Of a stretch of DNA of 64,000 nt, positions 35,372 through 47,001 are shown piece by piece (position 1 is the stretch's first letter; every line of letters begins with the position of its first letter). The stretch is taken from contig NC_133536.1 of assembly GCF_048544455.1 (NCBI RefSeq), positions 35,792,652 to 35,856,651 on the forward strand, given 5' to 3'. A model generated the notes under the pieces. It had not been told where the DNA came from and did no database searches. It was given only the letters and a program-made list of their open reading frames with translations. A program made the translations under genes and the position numbers. Source of the stretch: Silene latifolia (taxonomy: Eukaryota; Streptophyta; Magnoliopsida; Caryophyllales; Caryophyllaceae).

Positions 35372-36826
35372 TGATACGTGCTTTTTGTATAGTCTTTTTA
35401 GCCTATTTCAGCACGTATTTCTATGCATTTTTATGCTGTTTATATAGTATTTTGCCCTGAATTGGCTACTTTGGTTCCTTTTGTCCGTTTTGTAGAAATG
35501 AACGGGAAAGTAGTGGAATCGTACCCTTTTTCGTCCTTTTTGCATGCATTTAGAGGAGACGGGATTTTCCTGAGTGAGATACTGCATTGGAATGCATGAA
35601 GGCACGGATTACGAGGCAGTCGGGCGTGAAATTGAGCTGAAATGAAGACAGAAGACTCGATCGAGTGGTTTATTCACTCGATCTAATGGTTTCTGCATCC
35701 ATGGTTGTTCAATCGAGTAGTTTTCTACTCGATCCAGAAGTTGCTGAAAAGAGAGTTACTCGATCGAGTAACTATTCTACTCGATCGAGTAGATTATGCC
35801 GAGGTTTGCTCGATCGAGTGGTTTTATTCCACTCGATCGAGTGGTTTCTGATGTTATGGGCTTTAATTAGCCCGTGAGTTGTTTTATTTCACAAAACTTA
35901 GTTATTTTCTTATTTAAGCACGCTTTACTAGGTCATTAGCATCTATCTTTTATCTTAATCAGTTTTACACAGAGAACTTTATTACGTTGCTTTTTCTCCT
36001 TCACTGTAACCTTACTTGGGAATTGTTTTGCTCGGATTCGCACGATTGTAATTTCTTTCTCTTCTCTTAATAATAATAAGTCGTTTGTTTGTTTTAATTT
36101 CTTGTTTACTTCATTTATTCCATTGCCCTAATTTACATTTATGCACTTTATCGTTTATTTCATCATGTTTATTGTTAAATTGTCATTTGTTGTTAGTTTT
36201 GTTATTAATAGCGATATGAGTAGCTAAACCTCTTCCATGTTGGGATTAGGGGATCTGCGGTAGGAATGTGACGATGTAGTAAATGAAATAGATGAATTAA
36301 TTGTGACAATATGTCACCATAGCAATTTAATTGTATTTATCGACTTAGTTGAGTGCACGCTTCTGAGTCATCTCTTTAATCTGGCTAAAATTAATCCTAG
36401 ATCGAAAGATTGGACTAAATAGGCCTGCTATGAACAGTAGACTACCCTGGCGAGAATAAAAGTTAAGTCAGTGGTATTTTAGGATAGAAAGTGGACCGAA
36501 AGGACCTTTTCACATCCGTCTTACATGAATTCGTCTGAGTTATTTACAGCTGAGTCACTGGACTACCGTAGTGAACCGAATTTCCGACATGTCCCTTCTC
36601 TATCAGATAGTTTAATCCTAATTTCTTGCCTTTACTGCTCTTGTCTCTATTTCTCTTCCTTTAACCCTTTGTAGTTTAGGAAACAATTCAAACAACCCCC
36701 CCATTTATGACCAAATAGACGGACTTCTACAGATATCTTGCCTCCCTGAGGAGATCGACCTGACTTCCCTAGCTATATAGTTAGTTTAGTTAGTTTATTT
36801 TTGATAGGTACACGACAGACGTATCA
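35372..36826 (+). repeat. 5' LTR of the Athila-like element (1455 bp)
   Basis: It runs TGATACGTG to GACAGACGTATCA. U3 contains the palindrome array at 35655-35842. A TATA-like TATTTAAG follows at 35911. Relative to the 3' LTR it lacks 22 bp near 36030, between two GGATTCG direct repeats. The left flank interrupts the XS-like ORF. Confidence 0.9.
35655..35842 (+). repeat. Phased palindrome array in the 5' LTR (ACTCGATCGAGT)
   Basis: Eight 12-mers start at about 35655, 35676, 35708, 35727, 35758, 35779, 35808 and 35831, with spacings alternating near 21 and 30 bp (21, 32, 19, 31, 21, 29, 23). Two copies have decayed (ATCTAATG and GATCCAGA). In the 3' LTR these positions are more intact. Confidence 0.88.
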
Positions 36827-36831
36827 AATTT

Positions 36832-36849
36832 TGGCGCCGTTGCCGGGGA
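36832..36849 (+). other. Primer-binding site (tRNA-Asp type)
   Basis: TGGCGCCGTTGCCGGGGA lies five bases after the 5' LTR end. This 18-mer is the usual site of Athila/Tat Gypsy elements and would prime minus-strand cDNA. Confidence 0.85.
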
Positions 36850-36977
36850 GGCAATTGCCCTATCTGTCTTTGTTTCGTTTATTTTATCCGTCTCAGGGAA
36901 TTTTTATTCCTTGAGGCAGTTCTTATTTATTTTATTTCAGTGTTGTTTATGCCAGTCGACGTGTTTGAGTTAGTTTC

Positions 36978-38751
36978 TTGATTGAACCGGAGAGATTGTT
37001 CAGGCATAGACTCCGTCTGCAGAGAAAATCACGAAAGGAAGACTTGAGTACTTTCGAGCCAGAGCTAGATCATTCTCTTTTCGCAGAAGACATTCTTATT
37101 TCTGCCGATCAACCAGTAAAGATGCCAAAGCTTTCTAGTCATTCGGTACCTAAAGCAACCTCGATTCCAAAGGGTTTCAATCTACAGACTGAGGATGGGA
37201 ATACATTCGACATCCGTCCTTCCTACATAAATATGGTGGAGAGAAATCTTTATAGAGGTGTGGCAGGTGAAGACCCGAGGAAGCACATGGAGGTCTTTAC
37301 AGACTACTGTTCTACTATCCCCGCCACTAAGGGGGTAACTCAAGACAAGATTAAGGAGGTTTTATTTCCTTTCTCTTTGGCCGATTCAGGCCCGGGGAGT
37401 GGGACGACGACTTGGACCACACAAAACAGGGGTTAAAGATTGGGAGTCTCTTGCTCTTGCCTTTTACAAGAGATATTTCCCTCCACAGCGCACCAATCTG
37501 CTGAGGGCCAAGATTACCAGTTTCAGGCAGGATCCCAATGAGACTTTATATGAGGCGTGGTCACGATTCAAGAAGTTGGTGAGGTCTATTCCTCACCATG
37601 GTTTTGACCCATGGTTTATAGCTAACCAGTTCTACAATGGGCTGTATGATGACCACAGAGCCATACTTGATGCGTCATCTAGTGGGAGATTCCAAGAAAA
37701 TACAGATGATGATAAGGGATGGGCCCTTATTAAAGAGATGGCGAATCATAGTGCTGAGTATGGAAACCCGAGAGATGCAGTCGATAAGCAGGTTGTGGCT
37801 CAGTTGGAAGCCATGAATGCTAGATTTGACAAGTTGGAGTTACAAGCTGCTGGGGAGCCTCAGATGGTCCATGTTCTTACTAGAGGGGAGACCGTCACAT
37901 GTGAGAGGTGTGGGAGTAATGATGGCCATACTGCTGTTGGCTGTCTTGTAGAGAAGGAACAAGTCCTTGCCTTTCAGCAATATAGGCAAGGAGAGGGTTC
38001 CTATTACAATAACCAAGGGGCAGTCCATCCCAATTTGAGGTGGACTAGTCAAAATGTGCTCAATCCTACCCCTCCTCTGCACCAGCAACAGCCGTATGTT
38101 CCTCCACATAAGAATCAACAAGGCTTTCAGAAGCCTCTTTCCTTCCCTCCTCCCAATCACGATGCATCATCTTCTGGTGGGGTGAGTGAAATAGGTGAGC
38201 TTAAGTCTATGTTGCAGTCCTTTACAAAGCAGTGGCAGCTGAGTGATCAACAGAGAGATGCGTCCATTAAGGCACTTGAAACTCAAGTTGCCCAACTAGC
38301 CACGAATCAATCCACAAGAAAGCAGGGTCAATTACCGACTCAAAATGAGAAGAATCCACATGAGACGGTAAATTTGATAAATTTGAGAAGCGGTCATTCA
38401 TACGAGGGACTGGAAATGCAAAAATCAGACCCGAGGAAGGCTATAACTGAAGATGAACAGTGTTCTGTCGAAGGAAATGAGCTGACGGCTAAGAAAGTAC
38501 TCGGTCGACTGGTTTCTGGAGGTCGATCGAGCAGTTTTGATGGTCAAAGTACTCGATCGAGTGGATTTTCTACTCGATCGAGTGAACAGGAAAAGCAGAC
38601 TGCTCGATCGAGTGAAATTTCCACTCGATCGAGTGATATTGATGAAGAAACTACTCGATCGAATGACAATTTTGGTCGATCGAGTAGTTTAGATGACGGG
38701 AAGCTTGATCAAGAGCCTGCTAGTGCTCGATTAAGCGATAAATCACCATAA
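36978..38751 (+). pseudogene. Gag of the Athila-like element (one frameshift)
   Basis: Gag forms the retrotransposon capsid. The N-terminal part reads open from about 36978 to a frameshift near 37400, then continues in another frame to TAA 38749-38751. The retrotransposon gag domain is clear (WESLALAFYKRYFPPQ, LYEAWSRFKKLVRSIPHHG, FYNGL). A zinc knuckle CERCGSNDGHTAVGC follows at about 37898-37942, and a glutamine/proline-rich region comes next. The C-terminal 80 residues contain a 17-residue repeat encoded by the palindromes at 38499-38736 (RSS recurs 7 and 10 residues apart). The terminal TAA sits in the same frame as the following protease part, so it may be a programmed or accidental stop. 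Confidence 0.85.
38499..38736 (+). repeat. Phased palindrome array inside the gag coding sequence
   Basis: Ten 12-mers of the ACTCGATCGAGT family start at 38499, 38521, 38551, 38572, 38602, 38623, 38653, 38674, 38703 and 38725. Spacings are 22, 30, 21, 30, 21, 30, 21, 29 and 22 bp, so the period is 51 bp (17 codons). Confidence 0.9.
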
Positions 38752-39126
38752 AGACCTCGTTCGAGAGGTAAGAAGCGTCCAAAGGATACAGAGCTTGCTC
38801 CGGGTGATACATTGGAAGAGAGAAACAAGGGACTCGAGATACCCATCACGGTTCCCTTCCCGAGGCGTCTGCAGAGTACTAAAGCTAATCAACAATTCGA
38901 CAAATTTGTCGAACTTCTGAGAAGCTTAGAAGTCACTGTGCCATTCACCGAACTGCTGACAAAGGTACCCTCTTACCTCAAATTTATGAAAGAAATTTTA
39001 ACGCGTAAGAGGCATATTAGTGGTAATGAGATGGTAGCTTTGACTGAGGTAGGAACGACCCTATTTCAAAATAATTTACCTCCCAAACAGTCAGACCCGG
39101 GTAGTTTTTCAATTCCATGTCATATG
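38752..39126 (+). pseudogene. Gag-protease linker of the Athila-like element, cut by the CACTA
   Basis: It continues the gag frame after the TAA (RGKKRPKD..., FPRRLQSTKANQQFDKFVE, KEILTRKRHI, LPPKQSDPGSFSIPC), the region that precedes the protease in Athila. The frame is cut at 39126 by the CACTA insertion and resumes at 56715. Confidence 0.82.
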
Positions 39127-39139
39127 CACTACTACAGAT

Positions 39140-39640
39140 ACAGGCTATGACAACGGGTAAAAACCATTGTAAAAACAAAAAGCGGACGTTGTTAAAGCGG
39201 CCGTTGTAGAAGGTATTTACAACGGTTTGGTTATTTAATGAAACCGTTGTCGAAAGTATTCACCACGGTTAAAAGCCGTTGTTGTTGGGTGTTCTCCGTT
39301 GTGGAAAGTGTTTCAAAAATTTGGAGGGAATAATATAACAACAGTTGTCATATGTATAACCGTTGTTGTAACTTTCCCTCCAAAATTGTGAAGTCTTTTG
39401 ACAACGGGTTTATGCTACATACCCGTTGTTGAAATTGTTAGTAACAACGGTTCTTAGTTTAAAACCCGTTGTTGTAACTTTACCTCCAAAATTGTGAAGA
39501 CTTTTAACAACGGTTCTTCGTTTAAAACCCGTTGTTGAATATTATGCGCGGTATTTGTGAAAGTCATTCACAATGGTGTTATTTTTATTAATGGTTGTGA
39601 AAGGTATTCACAACGGTTTTTTTAGTTACCGTTTTTATTA
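39140..39640. repeat. CACTA left subterminal array (AACGG / CCGTT)
   Basis: Inverted and direct copies of ACAACGG, ACCGTTGT and CCCGTTGTTG recur about 20 times in 500 bp. In CACTA elements such arrays bind the TnpA-type protein and bring the ends together. Confidence 0.8.
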
Positions 39641-39792
39641 CGAACTCCTAATGTTTTGAAAAATTAAATTTGTTTCATGCCATTGAAAAACCTGCATATA
39701 TCAAAGAACACCATATACCAAAGACCAAAGATAAATCACAAATTGGGTTCATCGAACTCAATAGATTCAATTCAACCACAACAAAGAAGAAG

Positions 39793-39795
<3 letters not shown>

Positions 39796-39866
<71 letters not shown>
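39796..39866. repeat. (TA)n microsatellite, about 71 bp
   Basis: An uninterrupted TA dinucleotide run of about 35 units lies between the subterminal array and the 3' end of the Ulp1-like gene. It is likely hypervariable. Confidence 0.95.
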
Positions 39867-39867
<1 letters not shown>

Positions 39868-39951
39868 TTACAAGGAGTTGAATTTACATGAACTAATCAT
39901 TCCCTAACTTCAACAAAAAATTTACTAATAAGTTGATCTAAACTCTGAGTA

Positions 39952-42900
39952 TCATGCATTTCTATTTTCTAAGACGTATTTGCCCAACATGTCCCTTACC
40001 TCGTCTATATCTATACTTGAGTACTCCTCAATCTGTTGTGACGGGTTGATTACATACTGCGGAAAAAACAAAGAGAAGACATTATTGTAACAACATCAAT
40101 TACTACATAGCAACATCATGGTATATATAGCAACAAGCAAGACAACATTAGCCCTAATTTAAAAAAAGTAATAAACACATTATTAAATTACTAACCTTTT
40201 CTGGAATAATGATATATCTTCGCCTAATAATCTCCAACATGAACCGACAAACGTAGTATCCACATTGTATGCTATCTGGCTGGCGAGGGGCCTATTATTA
40301 CATAAAAACAAACAGACGAGAGAAGGCTCACATCAGAATCTTGAACTTCAGGTATTGTATTAGTATTAAACACAAATTTTTGCACTTAATGTTATTGTAT
40401 TTGAGCACGTACCCCTGTTATCATAATAAAATCAGGGCCAACATCAGAATCTTTCGTGGGTTGATCCTGCTCGTTTGCTCTTCTCTTCTCAAAGGCCTTT
40501 TTTTTTAAAAATAAAAAAGGAGGCAGAAACTCATTTTTTTAGGTGCAAAAATGAGCTTTTTTCTATAAATAAAAATTGAAACTTAATGTTATTATAAATA
40601 AATCAGTATTATAAACTTACTTATTAATCAAGCGCTTAAAAGTCTCGCTTGGTGGATGATGTATAGAGTCCAACCGTAATACTTTTTTTCCTTGTCGGCA
40701 TGATGGCTGCTAGCACCCAATGAGTCCTACATCAAGAGACATCATCATTATTAACAAGTACATATATTAGTTATGAAAATGCAATTGTAGGGGGAAACGT
40801 AATATTAATTTGTTTATTACCCTTTTTTATTATAAGCGCCAAAAATCAGCTTCTTGGTTGTCGCCAATTGCTGAGCAATATAATCTACCCGTTCTTCGAA
40901 CGAGAAATCCGGAATAAATAAAGATAAAACATAGGGGCACATGAATCCCTATTGATCAGATGGAATATTCTTCTCGGGGATCACTCTCAATTTCAATATC
41001 CTACATTATTACGGTATTAATTCCGGTATTTAAAACACTATCTAGTAGTCAGAATATCAGAATATGAAATTATTTATTAAGAAACTTACTTCATCCAAAC
41101 AAATAGGTGTGCCACATCAATCTGGTCTAGGCCAACCCAAATGGCTAGCATATCCCATGATAGAAGTGCTTGGCGCTCAACCCCTAGAATATCCTCCCCG
41201 AGCGGAATAACTATCAATTGCTCGGTGGCTATGCGACGGCCAGCCTCCTTATGCAGTTTCCTCATCGTACCCGTTCTTACTTTTTGCATGTAATCCTTCC
41301 CAGAATATTGTGAGTCGTTTAAACTCCTAACTTCTTTCAGGTCCGGGAAAGAATGAGTCTTTGATTTTGTGCTACTACCACCAGCCTACACATGTAGTAG
41401 ATAATTAAAATAATAAAAAATCCAAAGGGAACATATCCTAGTTGGAGTAATAAAAATAAAAGCGTACTTAATTAAATACCTCGTCAACCTGCTCTTTCAA
41501 TGATGAGGTAGTAGTAGCAGGTAAGATTGGGGACTTAGGCTTATCAGTCTTTTTTGTCCCCTACACAAAATTACCATGCTTTTTATAAATACAGACAAAA
41601 TATAAATAAAGGGAGCGAGGTTTTTAAAAAAATGGAGAAGTTAATTAAATACCTCATCAAGTTGTTGTCTCGACGAGGTCGTTGGCATGTCTGTGGACTT
41701 AGGCTTATCCGCCAAAGCCGGATTTTTTGTTCCCTACAAAAAAAAAATAACATATAAATTTAACATATAAAAACATTCAACAATTAAAAATTTAACAAAT
41801 ATATATAAAGGTATTTCTTCTAACCCCAACTGCTTTCCGCTGCTTAGGCGGAGACGGCCGAGCCAAGTAGATGTGAGTTTCAGGCCATTGGATGAAACTT
41901 CCAACCGCATCTCCCAGAATGGTAATGTCATCACGAACTGGGACAGGCAGTTGAAAGTCATCATGGCCTGGAAAGACTGTAGTTATCTGTACTTTGGTAT
42001 GATTCGACAAAAGTTTTTCGCCATGAACTACAGTTTCCGCTGCTGCAGATTTGGTGTGCATTTCTACGAGACCCCGGCCAACACGCACATGTGGCTTTTC
42101 GGTTTAGGGTCGAAAGAATAATCGGCCTCTTGTTTACGGCTTGAAGAATATACACATACATTATTATATCCCAAAATTTAATAGAATTCATATAAATTTA
42201 ACTAATTAAACACTTCATGCATACCTTATCAAAAACAGGAACTGACTTGAAGGAGATGTATGCTGTTTTCTATCAGCCGTCTTCTCAAGTTGCATCTCCT
42301 TTTCAGACCCTTTATTTACCTAATAAAATTAACCAATGGCACCAAGTCAGAAGTTATAGCATTAGAACTGGCAGGGAACACACCCCCTGATCTTACCCCA
42401 AAAAAAAAGAAAAGAAAAATAAGGAAGTATTAGGTACCTGATCGGCTTTAGTTGTTACAACTTCAGAAGCATTATTAGGTACCTGATCTTTCTGAATCTC
42501 GTTGACCGATACTTCCTTCTCATGTATTGCCAAGGTAGTAGCGGCCTCTTGACCAATCTGTTGTACCTTATTATTACCTCATTTAGAAATGACATCCTCC
42601 ATCATCTTCACTTCTTCTTCGGAAAGCTTGCCTCCAGCATTCAACTTTAGTAGTACGGATGCCATTAACTGAAGCTGCGTGCCAAGAATGTAACATGTCA
42701 GCAATTTTTATCCCAACAATAACATGTGAATTGAACTTAAATGAAAATAATAGAATAAATGTTACCATGTCAGTCTTCTCAGACTTAGTCTTCCTTTTCT
42801 TCTTTATCGGGGCAGTTGTCCCATAATATTTCGTTACTCCAACCTGTAACGGGACGCCCCTCAAACAACCTGGACGTTCGGGTCGGCCGATCGCTCTAGC

Positions 42901-43963
42901 AAGAACATCATTACGACCACTGGGAGTGAATTTCCCTTCTTCTACCTCTTTCAATACGTTGTCCTATAATATATTAAATAAACTTCAAATTATATTTGTG
43001 ACTAAAATAATAAAGTTATTAATGAACTCGTCTTAATAAAATAATGCTTACTATGTTGGCCAACACTTCCTCATCATATTTGTCACGCGACCGGGATCCT
43101 TTAGGCGTGTGCCCTTCTTTATAAGTTACATGCCGATCCACCTCTTTCACTCCCTTCGCCACCTACACATTAACATGGTAACATTTATACACGTAAATGT
43201 GTATCAATGCAAGTCCAAGTGTGATTAAAAAAATAAAGTCTCACAGGGGAATAATGCATGCTACTTACGAGGTTCTCTTATATCTTTCAGAATCGCCTCG
43301 AGAACCATACCATTTCCCCTTCTTGCATGAAATGTTAGCACGATTTCTTCTGCTAACGGCCTTCAAATAATTATATAAAAGCGCAAGTAGATGAGATAAT
43401 AAAAAGATTATATAAAGGACTCATTAATTAAAAGATAGGTAAATCGTTAAAAGGCGAGGATATTTAAACTGAAACTTCTCAGTAGTTCTCCTCTTTTTGA
43501 AAAGATCCCATTGTTCCCGACGATGGTGGGACACTTGTTTTCCGGTGGGCTCTTACGCATCTCCCCGTTGCCTTGTCCACATACAACCAATCCCTAGCAA
43601 TGTCACACCTTCACCGCTGTGGACATCCGCTGCCTTATGCATTAAATACTTATCATGGCTTTCATCGGGTATAATAAAGCCTTCCTTTACACGAGCCAAG
43701 TATAACTCCGCCAATTTTGGATTCAAAGTTCTAACATCATCTAAATGGATAGGCACAAACTGTCTTGTGCAAGTACCAATCCAACTGGAGAAAAAACCCG
43801 CATTTGGACCAGTAGGGAAACCCATCTCACTCCATGTTATTTCCAACGGCTGTTTAGCGGCTATAGCTGCAAGGACTTTCTGGCACTTCGTAGCACCCCT
43901 CTCACCAGGCTTATTATCACCAGGCTTATTATTCTTTTGACTTCTTTTACGTTTTTCACCCAT
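39952..43963 (-). CDS. CACTA accessory protein: transposase-associated, DUF8039 and Ulp1-like C48 peptidase domains (multi-exon)
   Basis: The likely start is ATG 43961-43963 (MGEKRKRSQ), with exons on the minus strand and TGA at 39952-39954. Exon-like parts in order: 43963-43553 (CQKVLAAIAAKQPLEITW, DVRTLNPKLAELYL), about 43500-43440 (REQWDLFKKRRTTEKF, typical of plant En/Spm associated proteins), about 42954-42772 (RNDVLARAIGRPERPGCLRG), about 42070-41820 (FQLPVPV, ILGDAVGSFIQWPETH, DUF8039-like), about 41280-41090 (VIPLGEDILGVERQALL), about 40950-40830, about 40730-40625 (HWVLAAIM), 40290-40195 (QCGYYVCRFM) and 40060-39952. The His-Asp-Gln-Cys set of Ulp1/C48 cysteine proteases is visible across the last four. 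This family cleaves SUMO-like conjugates; its role in CACTA elements is unknown. A few frames may be broken, and the intron limits are inferred. Confidence 0.72.
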
Positions 43964-44454
43964 GATAATCCTAAAACCCAAATATGAATGATATAGGAAA
44001 TGAACAACTTAACAACGTACATGCAGAGTATTATCTAAAACCCTAAACCCTAATAGGAATGAAAATTTAAAACAACAGATTGAGCTTCTAAAATCCTAAA
44101 CCCTAATAAGAGGAGTGAAGTAGATGATGCGGGATGATAAAGATAACAAAGAAGACGAAAAACAAACAGACGCATGAAAAAGAAAAAAGATGATCGTCTT
44201 AAAACCCTAATGACGAAACACAAAATTAAAGTGAACATACCTGATGATGATGATGATAAAGAGAATGAGCAGGATGATAAAGGAAGGCAACGGAATCAAG
44301 GCGTCGGAAATTGGGCGGCCGTAACGAGAATGTAGAAAGCGAGGAGGAGAGAAGAATTAACTCAGGATACCAACGGTTGAACTAATGTTGTGTGTGTTTG
44401 TGTATGGTATGCTGTATGGGTTTGTAAATTAGTTTTTTATTAAGACAAACTATT

Positions 44455-44690
44455 GACAACGGGTGCTCAAAGAAGAACCGTTGTTATATGTTAATAACAA
44501 CGGGTCAATAAAAGTCAACCGTTGTCAAAACTTTATTACAACGGTTAAAATATACCCGTTGTAATATATTTTCACCAAATTTGCGCCAAAATGAAATATG
44601 TCAAAAAAATCATTGACAACGGGTAGAGGTACTACACCCGTTGTTGAAAGTATTAACAACGGCTAATTTAAATATAACCGTTGTTATTTT
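44455..44690. repeat. Internal CACTA AACGG/CCGTT array between the two genes
   Basis: GACAACGGGT, ACCGTTGTTAT, ACAACGGTTAAA and CCCGTTGTT recur about ten times in 240 bp, matching the subterminal arrays. It sits upstream of the Ulp1-like gene and downstream of TNP2, in the middle of the element. Confidence 0.78.
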
Positions 44691-45037
44691 TGAACCTTTT
44701 TTTTTTTTTTTTTTAAATTACTGTAATTCCATTACAGTCCAAACCTGTAACAATACATACTGTAACAGCAGAAGCACCATATACTGCAACATTATTCAGC
44801 AATTTCAACACCAGCATCCACATCTAATAATAAGATCAAGAAAATAAGACAACACCAGCATGCATGCATACTGCATATCTAAGCTATAGGATTTACCATG
44901 CCATGCAAATTTGGGAATTTTTATTTAACAATATAATGACCATTATTGATTTACCAATAAATTAAACCATCAAATTATTGGTCTGAAAATGACTCAAAAT
45001 GTTGGTCGTCCATATCATCGTGTCCCGATGAACTATC

Positions 45038-45462
45038 TCAGGATCGGGGACGTTTCTTGGATGTCATAGTTTCTTCGTTAACCCAAATACCTTCACCATG
45101 GTCATCACGCATATAGATGCGTTCAGTGTCCTCATGATCAGTGTCAACATCATCGAAATAAGATACAGTGGTAGACCGATCCATTCCCTCAAAAACGACA
45201 TCCTGATCATCATCACCATTATCGGATGGACTACTCCTTCTACTCCTTATAGACAGTACAACAGACCACTTCTTATCCATAGGATCGGTGACATAGAACA
45301 CTTGTTTAGCTTGGGATGCCATTATGAAAGGATCATCCTTATTATTGCCAACCTTACCCAGATTGACCAACGTAAATCCCATCTTATCCTTTCGGACACT
45401 ATGGATGTTGTTATCAACCCAGCTACATCGAAACAAAGGCATTGTGAAATCAATGTAATCTA
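45038..45462 (-). pseudogene. TNP2 C-terminal part with DUF4216-like domain (3' of the Copia insertion)
   Basis: It continues the TNP2 frame interrupted at 53163: YIDFTMPLFRCSWVD, DKMGFTLVNLGK, DDPFIMASQAKQVFYVTDP, then an acidic serine-rich tail ending TGA 45038-45040 after KKRPRS. The PLF.C.WVD and PF..ASQA.QVFYV motifs are the DUF4216 signature seen at the end of CACTA transposase genes. The frame has no lesion here. Confidence 0.85.
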
Positions 45463-46211
45463 TGTGAGAAATAAATCTGTATACTTCCCTTAAACTAGAA
45501 GGATTATAACGATTAAATAAAGATGATCTAAGGTCATAAAATAAAATACATAAACATAAGTAAAAAGATTTAGAATTAACCTTCGGTCCTAGCAAATATA
45601 TTACTCTCCTAATATTCGGCCAATGTTGACCGAAATAAGGAATAAAATTTCCTTATTTTTGGTCGTTCCAAAAATATATAATATGTGTTGAATTGTCATC
45701 TAGTGAGGATTGAACCCATGACCTCTTGGTATGTGTACCCTCACTATTACCACTATGACACATTCAACTTGTTGATATTAAATACAACTGATTATATTTA
45801 ATTACGAATTAACAGATTAATTCGTCCAAACTAACCTTATATATATTTAATTAAATATAACTTATTATATTTAATTTACGAATTGACAGTTAATTCGTCT
45901 AATCTTAATATTATTTAATTTTCATTAAATAATTATCTCATCAACACATTGACTAACTTTTTAGTCATTTTGGGCATCAATGTAATTATATTTCTATAAC
46001 CACATTTCTCAAACACGTCCTATAGGTGTGACCTTTAGGGACCAGTTGATCACCGCCATCTGTATGATAATAACGTCAAACTTTCTAGCAAGCCAACCGT
46101 TATTAGGTAAACGTTAATCAACTGATTAAATATACGAAGTATACCCTTGTGAACCTGTAAGAGATTTACAAATGTTATCACACTAATTTGTGGAGGACAC
46201 AAGCTCCAACA
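45463..46211 (-). repeat. 3' LTR of the Copia (749 bp, internal deletion)
   Basis: On the minus strand it runs TGTTGGAGCTTGTGTCC to ...ATTTCTCACA. Compared with the 5' LTR it lacks about 232 bp equivalent to about 52320-52552, joined at a short ATAT shared by both edges. Confidence 0.92.
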
Positions 46212-47001
46212 AACTCCCACTTGTCCTCACAAGTGTATGTGCGATAACCGATTCTCATATCCTTTAAAATTTCTCCCACTCAATGTAAAACAATTTGCAA
46301 ATCCGAATTCACAAAGGTCGTATTTTACAAGCGATCAGTATCAAGAGTGGTTTTCCCGACTAGAGAGTAACTTAACTGATAAACGAATCAACATTCGAGC
46401 ATGGCCATGCATTTCAGTTACAACTCCTCGAGTGGCCCTGAGAAATAACTATACCTGATAAGGGATGGATATTTTCCTCAACTCAAATCTTGCGGATGTA
46501 AGCACAAAGATGCAATGACCCGGAAAAAATCTACTTAGCCCCAGTTACGGTAGACTGTGAGAAAGAAACCAAAGTCACCCAAAGACTGCCTTAATCTCAA
46601 GAGACAGTTGATAGTTAAAAGAATCGACTCTAGGTACACAATAGATGTCATATCCACGACCTGGCACCGAATGTTATAAAACATTTAGGACTCCATTACG
46701 TTGTCACAAATAAAAATTGTCCTACGAGGTATCGTCATAATCTCGTATCTGTGATCGATTAGTCAACCGTTTAACTTATGGCTCGTTGAACCCACCATCA
46801 ATCGACTGCACAATATAATAGCCGGAGTTATCAGCTCACATTGGCGATTATGGACCTAAACATATATAATGTAATTCAGTTCACTTTGTGGCGTTCAATG
46901 TTGTCAGTACAATCCACATGAAAAACAAAATATTATATATAATACGATGAAGTTGTAAATAATATATGAAAAAGATAATGTATCAAATCCATAATCAAGT
47001 A
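46212..47001 (-). other. Copia 3' untranslated region
   Basis: It lies between the pol end and the polypurine tract CAAGTGGGAGTT at 46212-46223. There is no ORF of note. Related sequence is seen in the decayed Copia at 14623-15500. Confidence 0.6.

Noticed and set aside
35372..36826. LTR considered as part of the CACTA at 34378
   Set aside because: The primer-binding site at 36832 and the matching LTR at 62436 show it belongs to a separate Gypsy inserted in the CACTA.
37840..38160. 106-codon minus-strand ORF over gag
   Set aside because: Antisense shadow of the gag coding sequence.
39796..39866. ORFs reading IYIYIY through the TA run
   Set aside because: Microsatellite translation with no coding meaning.
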